A stretch of DNA of 48,520 bases from Chryseobacterium sp. ISL-80 (GTDB lineage: Bacteria; Bacillota; Bacilli; Bacillales; Cytobacillaceae): the NCBI GenBank assembly GCA_018613055.1, contig JAGGQZ010000007.1, positions 1 through 48,520 of the forward strand, given 5' to 3'. How positions within the stretch are numbered: the stretch's first letter is position 1; each line of letters starts with the position of its first letter. Positions 23,839 to 32,292 of the stretch are shown here, piece by piece. Both the position numbers and the translations under genes were made by a program. The notes below the pieces were generated by a model, which saw nothing but the letters and a program-made list of their open reading frames with translations, did no database searches and was not told the DNA's origin.

Positions 23839-24573
23839 ATGAAACGCATACTTTTTACTTTGCTCAGCCTGCTCATCATCAGCTTTGGGCTAGCCGCCTG
23901 CCAGCAGGATGAAAAACAGCCTGAAGCTGAGAGCCGCGCTGGTGCCGAAAGCCAGACTGGTGCTAAAAGCCATACTGAAAAAAGCAAGTCTGCCCAAAGC
24001 GACGGCTTCACTGCCGAAGACAAAGTCGTCACCATTAGCGGCAAGGTCCTTTCCTATGAGGACCTGCAATTTTACCAGCTGATGAACAAGGTCGACATCC
24101 AGCTGAACCGCTCTGTTGATGAAAAGAATCTCGAAGGCGAAAACTTGAAGGAAAAATTGGCTTACTGGGATGAGCAGCTCAAGTATCACGATAACTTCCA
24201 TGTGAATCTATCAAAAATGATCGAACAGCACGCAATGTACCTGCTTGCGAGGGAAAAAGGACTGGATGTTGAAAGTGCAGCTGTCGCGAAAACAGTGGAA
24301 GAGTTCACTGCCAAAGCCAAACAGAATGAAGTAGCATCACTGCTGATCTCTGAATTCCCATCCGATGCATATAAAAACCGGCTGAACAACTACTTCACCG
24401 AAAAACTGCTGACACAGCAGATTTACGACACACTCAAAGCCGATGTGATAAAAGAAAAACCTGACGCGCCAGAAATTGAAATCGCCTATGACACTTCAAA
24501 AAACTACGAAGAACTCTATCAATCACAAATCGCCAGCCTGGAAATCAAGATCAATGCGGCTGAAAAACAATAG
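23839..24573 (+). CDS. SurA/PrsA-N-like lipoprotein, last gene of the nos operon
   Basis: About 244 residues: signal MKRILFTLLSLLIISFGLAACQ with a lipobox, a low-complexity linker of repeated Ala-Glu-Ser/Gly-Ala-Lys-Ser, then a helical domain (VVTISGKVLSYEDLQFYQLMNKVDI, then QHAMYLLAREKGLDVESAAVAKTVEEF) like the N-terminal chaperone part of SurA/PrsA foldases. No rotamase domain follows. It may help fold NosZ or NosD outside the membrane. ATG 23839 has AAGGA nine bases upstream; ATG 23830, overlapping the previous stop, is the alternative. Confidence 0.75.
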   Translation: MKRILFTLLSLLIISFGLAACQQDEKQPEAESRAGAESQTGAKSHTEKSKSAQSDGFTAEDKVVTISGKVLSYEDLQFYQLMNKVDIQLNRSVDEKNLEGENLKEKLAYWDEQLKYHDNFHVNLSKMIEQHAMYLLAREKGLDVESAAVAKTVEEFTAKAKQNEVASLLISEFPSDAYKNRLNNYFTEKLLTQQIYDTLKADVIKEKPDAPEIEIAYDTSKNYEELYQSQIASLEIKINAAEKQ

Positions 24574-24579
24574 AATAGG

Positions 24580-24627
24580 AAAATAGGAAACAGCCCCTGC
24601 GTACGTACAGAGGCTGTTTCCTATTTT
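24580..24627 (+). terminator. Terminator of the nos operon
   Basis: A perfect 16-bp stem, AAAATAGGAAACAGCC (24580-24595) with GGCTGTTTCCTATTTT (24612-24627), has a 16-nt loop. Confidence 0.88.
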
Positions 24628-24639
24628 GTGTGGGAAATC

Positions 24640-24800
24640 TGATTTACTTCAGACAACTTTTCCGCTTTCTCTTGCAAACCTGTCCGAACTCGGGTCTACT
24701 TCAGACAACTTTTCCGATATTCCTCGCAAACCTGTCCGAACTCGGGTCTGATTCTGACAGCTTTTCTGAATTCCCCTTGAAAGCTGTCCGAACCGGCACC
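24640..24800. repeat. Array D: three 52-bp units with GACA/TGTCC dyads
   Basis: Keywords TTCAGACAACTTTT (24648), TTCAGACAACTTTT (24700) and TTCTGACAGCTTTT (24752) are exactly 52 bp apart. Each is followed after 25 bp by TGTCCGAA. The first two units are nearly identical; the third resembles the partial unit at the right window edge. The array lies between the nos terminator and the 3' end of ybaK. Confidence 0.85.
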
Positions 24801-24814
24801 AGATCTTGGCACGA

Positions 24815-25303
24815 TTAGTCTCTTTTGACCGTTACCAGATTGGCATATTCCCCATCAGTTGCCTGAATCAGCTGATCTGGTGCCAGCTCGACCTGGAAAC
24901 CGATTTTCCCGGCACTGACGATGATGGTTTCAAGCTCTCGTGCGCTCTCATCTAAGAAAGTTGGATAGTTCTTTTTCATGCCAATCGGTGAGCAGCCGCC
25001 GCGGATATAACCGGTGAATTTCTGGATGTCCTTGACCGGCAGCATTTCCACTTTCTTCTCGCCAGCTTCCTTTGCCGCCTTTTTCAGGTCCAGCTCCTCT
25101 TCAACCGGAATGACAAAGACATATAAATTCTTGCTTGCCCCTACTGACACAAGCGTCTTGTAGACCTGTGCGGTATCGCGGCCGATCTTGCCGGCAACCG
25201 TAACACCGTCTATCTTGCCATCATTCGCATCATAAGTAAGAATTTCATACGGCATTTTCTGTTTATCAAGGATCCGCATTGCATTCGTTTTAACCTTAGC
25301 CAT
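24815..25303 (-). CDS. ybaK: Cys-tRNA(Pro)/Cys-tRNA(Cys) deacylase YbaK/EbsC
   Basis: A 162-residue YbaK/EbsC family protein that, by homology, hydrolyses cysteine wrongly attached to tRNA(Pro). Family features are the N-terminal AMRILDKQKMPYEILTYD, the VYKTLV lysine region, VIPVEEELDLKKAAKEAGEKKVEMLP and the glycine-rich GYIRGGCSPIGMKK motif. ATG 25303 has GGGAGGG about seven bases upstream; a TTG five codons earlier is less likely. It stands alone. Confidence 0.9.
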   Translation of the reverse strand: MAKVKTNAMRILDKQKMPYEILTYDANDGKIDGVTVAGKIGRDTAQVYKTLVSVGASKNLYVFVIPVEEELDLKKAAKEAGEKKVEMLPVKDIQKFTGYIRGGCSPIGMKKNYPTFLDESARELETIIVSAGKIGFQVELAPDQLIQATDGEYANLVTVKRD

Positions 25304-25372
25304 CCTGGTCCCTCCCAAACTGAGGTATTTAGGTTCATTTTACCTTATCCTGCCAGTCAGGCACAATGACCA

Positions 25373-26707
25373 TCAACGCTTGAAACTCTTCAGGCTGTCG
25401 TGAACATTTATTGCCTTCCTGCCGATCGAAAAATACGTCAGTCCAGTTGCTTCTGCCTGGTCCAGGCTATAGCAATTCCGTCCGTCAAAAATGATAGGCT
25501 GCCGCATCAATAATGGATACCGCGTTAATTCATACTCCTTAATTTGCGGCCATTCGGTCATGATGAACACCGCATCCGCTCCTTTGATGGCAGTGTCGGC
25601 CTTTTCAGCATAATAAAGCTTGCTGCCAAAAATATCTGAGACTTGGCCTAAAGCAGCCGGGTCATAGACAGAGATATCCGCCTGTTCGTCCAACAGCCTG
25701 GTAATCAGCTCAATGGCGGGCGCCTCGCGGATATCATCGGTATGCGGCTTGAAAGCAAGGCCCAGCACAGCCACCCTTTTCCCCTGAAGACTCCCAAACA
25801 GCTCCTTCGCTTTATAAAAAAGCTGCTGTTTCTGCCTGCTGTTCACCTCAATGACGGACCGCAGGATTTTAAAATCATAATCGTAGTACTCCGTCAGTTT
25901 TTCCAGCGCCTTCGTATCCTTCGGGAAACAGGATCCTCCATAGCCAATCCCTGCGTTTAAAAACTGGCTGCCAATCCGATGGTCCATGCCCATTCCCTTT
26001 GCCACATCCTCGATATTGGCACCCGTATGTTCACATAAATTCGCGATTTCATTGATAAAACTGATTTTCGTCGCCAGGAACGCATTGGATGCATACTTGA
26101 TGAGCTCCGCACTTCGGACATCCGTCTGCACTACCGGCCTGCCAAATGGTCCATACAGCTTTGCCACCGCGCGGCCGGCCTCATGATCATCTGCACCGAT
26201 GACAATCCGGTCCGCGTGGAAGGTATCAAGGATGCCCGAGCCCTCGCGGAGGAACTCGGGATTTGAAACGACGGTTGCCCGCAGTTCACTCGGTATAATC
26301 GCCTTCAGACTTTCCCGGACGCGTTCATTGGTCCCTACAGGCACCGTGCTTTTGATGACAATGACTGCATCCCTGTCCAAGCTCTTGCCAATCTCGGCAA
26401 TCGCGGCATCCAGATACTCAAGGTTCGCTGACCCGTCTTCATTTTCAGGCGTTCCGACAGCGATAAAAATATAATCAGCCTTTTTGCAGGCGGTTTTTGA
26501 ATTCTTTGTAAAATAAAGCCGGCCCTCTGCAAGATTCCTTCTCAGCATCTCCTCAAGACCTGGCTCATAAATCGGACACTTCCCTTCAGAAAGGGCAGTG
26601 ATTTTATCTTCATCGATATCAAAACAAGTGACATTGCAGCCGATTTCAGCAAAACAAACACCAGTGACAAGGCCAACATAGCCTGTCCCAAAAACTGCGA
26701 TTTCCAT
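25373..26707 (-). CDS. ugd: UDP-glucose 6-dehydrogenase
   Basis: A 444-residue enzyme oxidising UDP-glucose to UDP-glucuronate with two NAD+. The N-terminal Rossmann motif is GTGYVGLVTG (7-16), with TVPVGT for substrate binding, the catalytic cysteine in GYGGSCFPKDT and the C-terminal LAFKPHTDDIREAPA. It resembles B. subtilis TuaD/YtcA. No teichuronic acid or capsule genes flank it, so it is an orphan copy serving a pathway elsewhere. A GGAGGCC ribosome binding site precedes the ATG. Confidence 0.92.
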   Translation of the reverse strand: MEIAVFGTGYVGLVTGVCFAEIGCNVTCFDIDEDKITALSEGKCPIYEPGLEEMLRRNLAEGRLYFTKNSKTACKKADYIFIAVGTPENEDGSANLEYLDAAIAEIGKSLDRDAVIVIKSTVPVGTNERVRESLKAIIPSELRATVVSNPEFLREGSGILDTFHADRIVIGADDHEAGRAVAKLYGPFGRPVVQTDVRSAELIKYASNAFLATKISFINEIANLCEHTGANIEDVAKGMGMDHRIGSQFLNAGIGYGGSCFPKDTKALEKLTEYYDYDFKILRSVIEVNSRQKQQLFYKAKELFGSLQGKRVAVLGLAFKPHTDDIREAPAIELITRLLDEQADISVYDPAALGQVSDIFGSKLYYAEKADTAIKGADAVFIMTEWPQIKEYELTRYPLLMRQPIIFDGRNCYSLDQAEATGLTYFSIGRKAINVHDSLKSFKR

Positions 26708-26888
26708 ATTGGCCTCCGTAACTTTTTATTTTTTATTTTATCATGCTGCACCCGCAATCCTGGCCAATTCGCTCAATTTGGTAAAAACTTGTCTATCCAT
26801 ATTTTTAGGGGGTAAAAGGAAAAATAGCATGATTCTCACTAAAACAGGAAAAATTAGATACTATGAAGACTTTTAAGGAGGATTGTTG

Positions 26889-28424
26889 ATGAACGATTAT
26901 ACTTCAAAGCTGCCTCGTTTCCCTGAGCCCTACTGGCGCAAAACAGCTGAACTGCCTTCTTTTCCGAAGCTGCAGGAGGACCTGAAGACAGACGTTGCGA
27001 TTATTGGGGGCGGGATCACTGGCTTGACCTCTGCCTACCTGCTGGCGAAGGCTGGCGCGAAAGTCGCGGTAATCGAAGCTGGCAGCATTTTGAACGGGAC
27101 AACCGGGCATACAACCGCAAAGGTGACCGCGCAGCATGGGATGATTTATGACGAGCTCATCAGCCACTTTGGTGAGGATCAGGCACGTCTCTACTACCAG
27201 GCCAACTATGACGCGATGCAATTTGTCAAAAGTCTTGTAAAAGAACAACAGATCGATTGCGATTTTTCCGAAGAAGATGCCTATTTATATACCAATTCCG
27301 ATAAGGAAATGGAAAAGCTGCTGAAGGAATTCAAAGCCTATGAAAAACTGGGCGTGGTGGGCAGTGAATATGTTTCCGAGGTGCCGATTCCGGTCGACGC
27401 GATGGCAGCGATTGTCATGAGGAACCAGGCCCAGTTTCACCCGCTGAAATTTTTGAAGCATCTTGTGGAGCGTTTTACAGAAATGGGCGGCCAGATTTAT
27501 GAAAATACAACCGCAGTCGATATGGAGGAAGGCTCTGAGCCAGTCGTGACCACCAGGGACGGGCATAAGGTGCACTGCAATCAGATGATCATAAGCACCC
27601 ACTTCCCATTTTACGATCTAAAAGGGTTCTATTTTTCAAGGATGCAGGTCCATCGTTCCTATGTGCTCGCTGTTAAGACAGAAAAAGAATTCCCGGGCGG
27701 CATGTACATCAATGCCGAGACACCATCCCGCTCCCTGCGTTATACAGACTGGAATGGCGAAAAGCTGGTGCTGTTTGGCGGAGACAGCCATATTACCGGA
27801 CAGGATGATAATACGCACCAGTATTATGAGGCCCTTGAAGCGTTCGCTGCCCAAACGTTCGGCGTAAAGGAAATTCCATTCCGCTGGAGCGCGCAGGACC
27901 CGACTACACTTGATAAAATCCCTTTCGTCGGCAAATACTCGTCAAGCACGGATAATATCTTTGTTGCCACAGGCTACCGGAAGTGGGGAATGAGCAACGG
28001 CATTAATGCCGCGCTGCTCATGTCCGATCTTGTCCTAAGGAAAGGCAATCCGTATGTGGACGTTTTCGAACCGCAAAGATTCCATGCAAAACCGGATGTG
28101 GCGACATTCGTTGCTGACAATGCCACCGTCGCAAAGGAACTGGTTAAAGGAAAACTGGAGCGACCATCAACCAATCCCGAGAGCCTTGCTCATGACGAAG
28201 GTGCTGCCGTAACAGTCAACGGCAAACGTGCAGGAGCGTATCGCGATGAAAACGGCCAGCTGCACGTCGTCGATACCACCTGCACCCACATGGGCTGCGA
28301 GCTTAAGTGGAACAACGGCGATCGCACCTGGGATTGCCCATGCCACGGCTCACGCTTCTCCTATAAAGGAGATGTTATCGACGGCCCTGCCGAACTGCCG
28401 CTGGAAAAAGTCGATCTGGAATAA
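26889..28424 (+). CDS. yhfW: FAD-dependent oxidoreductase with C-terminal Rieske domain (YhfW)
   Basis: A 511-residue fusion. The N-terminal DAO-type flavoprotein shows VAIIGGGITGLTSAYLLAKAGAKVAVIEAG (about 34-63). The C-terminal ~80 residues are a Rieske [2Fe-2S] domain with CTHMGC and CPCHGSRF. The family matches B. subtilis YhfW, whose substrate is unknown; the fusion implies electron flow between iron-sulfur centre and flavin. ATG 26889 follows AAGGAGG. An in-frame TTG at 26883 lies too close to that site to be the start. Confidence 0.9.
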   Translation: MNDYTSKLPRFPEPYWRKTAELPSFPKLQEDLKTDVAIIGGGITGLTSAYLLAKAGAKVAVIEAGSILNGTTGHTTAKVTAQHGMIYDELISHFGEDQARLYYQANYDAMQFVKSLVKEQQIDCDFSEEDAYLYTNSDKEMEKLLKEFKAYEKLGVVGSEYVSEVPIPVDAMAAIVMRNQAQFHPLKFLKHLVERFTEMGGQIYENTTAVDMEEGSEPVVTTRDGHKVHCNQMIISTHFPFYDLKGFYFSRMQVHRSYVLAVKTEKEFPGGMYINAETPSRSLRYTDWNGEKLVLFGGDSHITGQDDNTHQYYEALEAFAAQTFGVKEIPFRWSAQDPTTLDKIPFVGKYSSSTDNIFVATGYRKWGMSNGINAALLMSDLVLRKGNPYVDVFEPQRFHAKPDVATFVADNATVAKELVKGKLERPSTNPESLAHDEGAAVTVNGKRAGAYRDENGQLHVVDTTCTHMGCELKWNNGDRTWDCPCHGSRFSYKGDVIDGPAELPLEKVDLE

Positions 28425-28428
28425 AACG

Positions 28429-28466
28429 AAGCCGCCATTCATGTTTGAGTGGCGGCTTTCTTTTTA
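28429..28466 (+). terminator. Terminator of yhfW
   Basis: AAGCCGCC (28429-28436) pairs with GGCGGCTT (28451-28458), extended by inner ATTC/GAGT pairing, followed by TTCTTTTT. Confidence 0.9.
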
Positions 28467-28481
28467 GAAACGCATTTTTTA

Positions 28482-28818
28482 AACCGGGAGAAAGATCAAT
28501 CCAACCGGTATTATATTGCTACCAACCGGGAATAAAGTGGTCTCAACCGGTATTAAATTGGTTCCTACCGGGAATATCTTGCTCCTAACCGGAGATATTT
28601 TGCTTACAACCTGAGAATTCTACTCACAACTGGATATATCCTGCGCCCAACTGGAGAAATCCCGCTCACAACTGGAGATATCCCACGCACAACTGGAGAT
28701 ATCTTGTTCCCAACTGGAGATATCCTACCCTAATCGAGAATACCTCGCTCCAAACCGGAAATATCTACGTCCAACAGGAAAAGATTACTTCAAAAGGATA
28801 AAACTACCTCATAACAGC
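28482..28818. repeat. Array C: seventeen AACYGG units at a 20-21 bp period
   Basis: AACCGG/AACTGG cores start at 28482, 28503, 28524, 28545, 28566, 28587, 28608, 28628, 28649, 28670, 28691, 28712, 28732, 28753, 28773, 28793 and 28813 (mean step 20.7 bp). The most regular units, in the middle, read CAACTGGAGATATC; the left ones read CAACCGGTATTA; the right ones decay. It fills the convergent gap between yhfW and the flavoprotein gene, starting 16 bp after the yhfW terminator. Confidence 0.85.
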
Positions 28819-28821
28819 AAA

Positions 28822-29721
28822 TTATCCCTTGTCCGCTAAAAGTGTCTTATGGATCCAGATGCTGGCCTGCATGCCGTCTCCCATTGCGATGGTGGTCTGC
28901 TCGGAATGGGCTACAAGGTCGCCTGCGGCCCAGACGTTTTCGACATTGGTCATTTTCGTCCTCGGGTCCACTAATACATGCTTGTTTTTATGAAGATCGA
29001 CGCCAAGCTGTTGCGCAAGCTGCGACTTTACTTCATTCCCGCCAAAGGCCATGAAGCCGCGTTCTGAAGTCAGCTCCTCACCGTTCGCGAGCACAACCCC
29101 TCTGAAGTCTGGACCATCCGCCAACACCTTTTCAATCGGCCCTTCAACATACTTAATTCCCTTATCTTTCATGGCGGACATCACATCCTCGTCCACTTCT
29201 TTGTTTTCATGATTCACATACGTGAGTTTATCGGTAAAATAACTCAGGGTCAGTGCCATGTTCGCACCAGGATTACCTGATCCCATCACAATTGTCGACT
29301 TGTCTTTCACTTCATGTCCATCGCAATCAGGACAGATATACACACTGATTCCAAGAGTCGGCATCAGCTCTGGGAAAGGAGGAATCCGGTCCATGACTCC
29401 TGTGGCCAGAAGCAATGTCTTCGCTTCGTAAGTGTCCCCGCTCTCCGCCTTGACTTCAAAACTGGAACCTGTCTTTCGTGCAGCTTCGGCTTTACCAATC
29501 ACAAACTCGACGCCATATTGAGCAGCCTGTTTTCGGCCGATTTCCCGTAACTGTGGCCCGCTTACACCATCCGGGTAGCCCAGGATATTATGATAGCTCT
29601 GGCATAATGCCGACCGTCCATCTCCTGCATCAAGCACCATTGTTTTATGATTATAACGTCCGAGCTGAATCGCCGCCTGCAGACCGGCAATACCGCCTCC
29701 AACTATAAGGCAATCGTACAT
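28822..29721 (-). CDS. Thioredoxin-reductase-like FAD/NAD(P) oxidoreductase
   Basis: A 299-residue two-domain flavoprotein. The FAD motif is CLIVGGGIAGLQAAIQLGR (residues 4-22), the NAD(P) motif IVMGSGNPGANMALTLS, and the C-terminal FAD contact is VWAAGDL. A redox pair CPDC is present at the TrxB position, so it may reduce a thiol protein or act like related NDH-like or mercuric-type enzymes. It is not adjacent to a thioredoxin gene. The ATG follows AAAGGACGG. Substrate uncertain. Confidence 0.85.
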   Translation of the reverse strand: MYDCLIVGGGIAGLQAAIQLGRYNHKTMVLDAGDGRSALCQSYHNILGYPDGVSGPQLREIGRKQAAQYGVEFVIGKAEAARKTGSSFEVKAESGDTYEAKTLLLATGVMDRIPPFPELMPTLGISVYICPDCDGHEVKDKSTIVMGSGNPGANMALTLSYFTDKLTYVNHENKEVDEDVMSAMKDKGIKYVEGPIEKVLADGPDFRGVVLANGEELTSERGFMAFGGNEVKSQLAQQLGVDLHKNKHVLVDPRTKMTNVENVWAAGDLVAHSEQTTIAMGDGMQASIWIHKTLLADKG

Positions 29722-29895
29722 ACTGCTACACCGTCCTTTTTAAAAATTCCCATAGTAGCATATTTCCCTGTTGAAGAGCGGATAATCCAGCAAATGCTTT
29801 CTGAATGTTTTTACTAACACTAGTTTTGTCGAAACCAATTAAATAGCTACTTTGGCACTATGGCATCAGTTATAATGAAACTGAGGTGGATAATA

Positions 29896-30957
29896 ATGAC
29901 AAATGCCGTCGTGAAAAAACCAAGATTCTTGCTTTTTGCCGTTTTAGCCTCTTTGATTCTAGCAACGAATTTCATCCTTTACCGTACACCGATGTTCGGA
30001 CCGGTACCGGATGGCGCTGTCATCGGTTCACTGCTGGACCTGTTGATCATTTTGCCTCTCCTGACATATTTCATGGTCATCCGCAAAAGGTATTCACTCA
30101 AATATATGGGACTCGTCATATTCGCTGGCTTTGCTGCTGCCTACTTCATCGTCCCGCAGCATCATCTTTCAGATTACCCCTTCCTTCCCTATCTTTTAAT
30201 GGTTTCAGAAGGCGCATTCCTGCTATTCGAGCTTTATTTAGCCTATACCGTGATCACCAGGCTGCCCAAACTGCTAAAAGGGTATAAAACCATGTCAAAC
30301 CAAAATTCGTTTTTTCTTTTCAACATTCGTAATGCTGTTGAAACAAGCTTACCGGGCAATACTGCTGCCAAAATTCTTGTCACTGAATTTTCCCTGTTCC
30401 ATTACTCACTTTTCTCTTGGAAAAAGAAAGTGAAGATTGACCATTGCATGGCTTTTACCTATCATCAAAAAACAAGTGTGAATGCTGTCTACATCATGAT
30501 TATCCATGCCATCGCAATCGAATCAATTGGGCTGCACTATTTCCTGCACGGCTGGAATCCAATCATTTCGTACATTCTGCTGTTTTTGAACATCTACGGC
30601 ATTCTGTTCATCCTGGCTGAGCTCCAGGCGACCAGATTGACGCCATTCCTGCTGACAGAGGACCATTTGTTATTGCAGACAGGCTTTTCAAAATCGATGC
30701 ACCTGCCCTTAAATAACATTAAGGAAATCAAACAGTACGACGGCCCGGAAAAATTCAGCAGAAAAGAGCAAGCTGAAGTCTTTGATGCCAGGGTGCCTGA
30801 TTTGATTCAGGAAAAACCAATGTTTGAAATCCTGCTTCATCAGCCGCAAGACGTCCAGCTTATGTATGGAATGAAGCGTAAAGTGAACCGGATTGTTCTG
30901 AATGTTGACGAACCAGATGCTTTTTTTCGTGAAATGAAGCGGTCACTCATTGAGTGA
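29896..30957 (+). CDS. Polytopic membrane protein with C-terminal PH-like domain
   Basis: I do not recognise a named family. The 353-residue protein has about six membrane helices in its first 260 residues, then a soluble C-terminal domain whose pattern (LTPFLLTEDHLLLQTGFSKSMHLPLNNIKEI) resembles bacterial PH domains. ATG 29896 is chosen for GAGGTGG upstream; the open frame extends 12 codons further without a site. Some Bacillus homologues are, to my memory, labelled beta-carotene monooxygenase, which nothing here supports. Confidence 0.7.
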   Translation: MTNAVVKKPRFLLFAVLASLILATNFILYRTPMFGPVPDGAVIGSLLDLLIILPLLTYFMVIRKRYSLKYMGLVIFAGFAAAYFIVPQHHLSDYPFLPYLLMVSEGAFLLFELYLAYTVITRLPKLLKGYKTMSNQNSFFLFNIRNAVETSLPGNTAAKILVTEFSLFHYSLFSWKKKVKIDHCMAFTYHQKTSVNAVYIMIIHAIAIESIGLHYFLHGWNPIISYILLFLNIYGILFILAELQATRLTPFLLTEDHLLLQTGFSKSMHLPLNNIKEIKQYDGPEKFSRKEQAEVFDARVPDLIQEKPMFEILLHQPQDVQLMYGMKRKVNRIVLNVDEPDAFFREMKRSLIE

Positions 30958-30960
30958 TTG

Positions 30961-31005
30961 CTTTTTTAAAATTTTAAAACCCAGCCGCACATTTACGACT
31001 GGGTT
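30961..31005 (-). terminator. Terminator of the pgcM gene
   Basis: AACCCAG (30978-30984) pairs with CTGGGTT (30999-31005). On the minus strand it is followed by a T-rich run, the complement of 30961-30977. Confidence 0.75.
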
Positions 31006-31013
31006 CTGGAATG

Positions 31014-31682
31014 TTAACCATTATACACTTCTACGATTTTCTCAAAAGAAAGCTCTGCAGTGCTGGCATAGACAATATCAGCATTTTCAAAGCTTTCCTT
31101 AGGACCGACAGCAACTGCAAACATACCGGCCGATTTGATAGCCTGTACGCCTGCTGCTGCATCCTCGACACCGATGCAGGCTTCCGGCTCAACGCCTAGC
31201 ATTTCAGCAGCGCGTAGGAAGACTTCCGGATGTGGCTTGCCGTTTATGACTGTTTTCGCGTCAACGATGATATCAAACTCGGATTTCATCCCAAGCGACT
31301 CCATCACAGTAAACGCATTCTTGCTCGCGGACGCTAGGCCCAGTTTTAGGCCTTTCCCTTTGATATCGATGATCAATTCCTTGATCGCCGGCAACAAGTC
31401 AGCAGGAGTGATATTCTGGATCAATGTCAGGTAGTGCTCATTCTTCTTCTCAGCCAATGCTTCTTTTTCCTCAGCAGAAAAATCCCCAGTCCGGCCGCCC
31501 AGCTCAAGAATCTTTTCGAGAGAATCCATCCGGGAAACACCCTTCAGCTCCTCGTTATCCTCGCGGGTAAAAGTAATTCCCAAATCCTCAGCCAGCACCT
31601 TCCACGCTAAAAAGTGGTATTCCGCTGTATCCGTAATGACCCCATCAAGGTCAAAAATAAATGCTTTAAGTGGTCTAGTCAT
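31014..31682 (-). CDS. pgcM: Beta-phosphoglucomutase
   Basis: A 222-residue HAD-family mutase converting beta-glucose 1-phosphate, the product of maltose phosphorylase, to glucose 6-phosphate. Motif I is FDLDGVITDT with nucleophile Asp11 and acid/base Asp13; the cap substrate loop is KGVSRMDSLEKIL, motif II ASASKN, motif III GKPHPE and motif IV GVEDAAAG. ATG 31682 follows AAAGGAG; an ATG eight codons upstream lacks a site. It lies downstream of the GH65 gene, the classical partner, across 610 bp filled by array E. Confidence 0.92.
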   Translation of the reverse strand: MTRPLKAFIFDLDGVITDTAEYHFLAWKVLAEDLGITFTREDNEELKGVSRMDSLEKILELGGRTGDFSAEEKEALAEKKNEHYLTLIQNITPADLLPAIKELIIDIKGKGLKLGLASASKNAFTVMESLGMKSEFDIIVDAKTVINGKPHPEVFLRAAEMLGVEPEACIGVEDAAAGVQAIKSAGMFAVAVGPKESFENADIVYASTAELSFEKIVEVYNG

Positions 31683-31740
31683 CGTCAAACTCCTTTCATG
31701 AATCATTCATGTAGCCTCAGAAGCAGATTCAGAGTATCAT

Positions 31741-32220
31741 TGGACATTTCATAGCCCTCTACTCTTCAAAATGTCCATTAAATCACACTTCTTGGACATT
31801 TCAACGCCTTGTGCTCTCCAAAATGTCCATTAAATTACGTTTCTTGGACATTTCAACACCTTGCACTCCCCAAAATGTCATTTAAATTACGTTTCTTGAA
31901 CATTTCAGCACCTTCCGCTCTTCAAAATGTCCATTAAACCACGTTTCTTAGACATTTCAGCACCTTCCGCTCTCCAAAATGTCCATTAAACCACGTTTCT
32001 TAGACATTTCAACATCTTCCACTCTCCAAAATGTCCATTAAATCACGTTTCTTAGACATTTCAGCACCTTCCACTCTCCAAAAATGTCCATTAAATCACG
32101 TTTCTTAGACATTTCAACACCTTGCGCTCTCCAAAATGTCCATTAAATCACACTTCTTGGACATTTCAACACCTTCCGTTCCCTAAAATGTCTATAAATC
32201 ACGTTTCTCATACATTTCAC
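31741..32220. repeat. Array E: ten 52-bp units with AAATGTCC/GGACATTT dyads
   Basis: ACATTTC starts at 31744, 31796, 31848, 31900, 31952, 32004, 32056, 32109, 32161 and 32212: nine steps, seven of exactly 52 bp plus one of 53 and one of 51. Each unit holds TGTCC, 17 other bases, then GGACA or AGACA, so RNA or DNA from it could form small hairpins. It separates the GH65 gene from pgcM, both leftward, and occupies nearly the whole gap. Confidence 0.9.
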
Positions 32221-32292
32221 GGCAATTCACACACCAAAACCTTACCCCAATGAGAGAGACCTCCGGGCTCGCCCAAAGATCTCTTCATCGAC

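Noticed and set aside
31741-32220. Transposon or IS remnant in the GH65-pgcM gap
   Set aside because: No transposase fragment or terminal inverted repeat was seen. The gap is explained by the 52-bp array.
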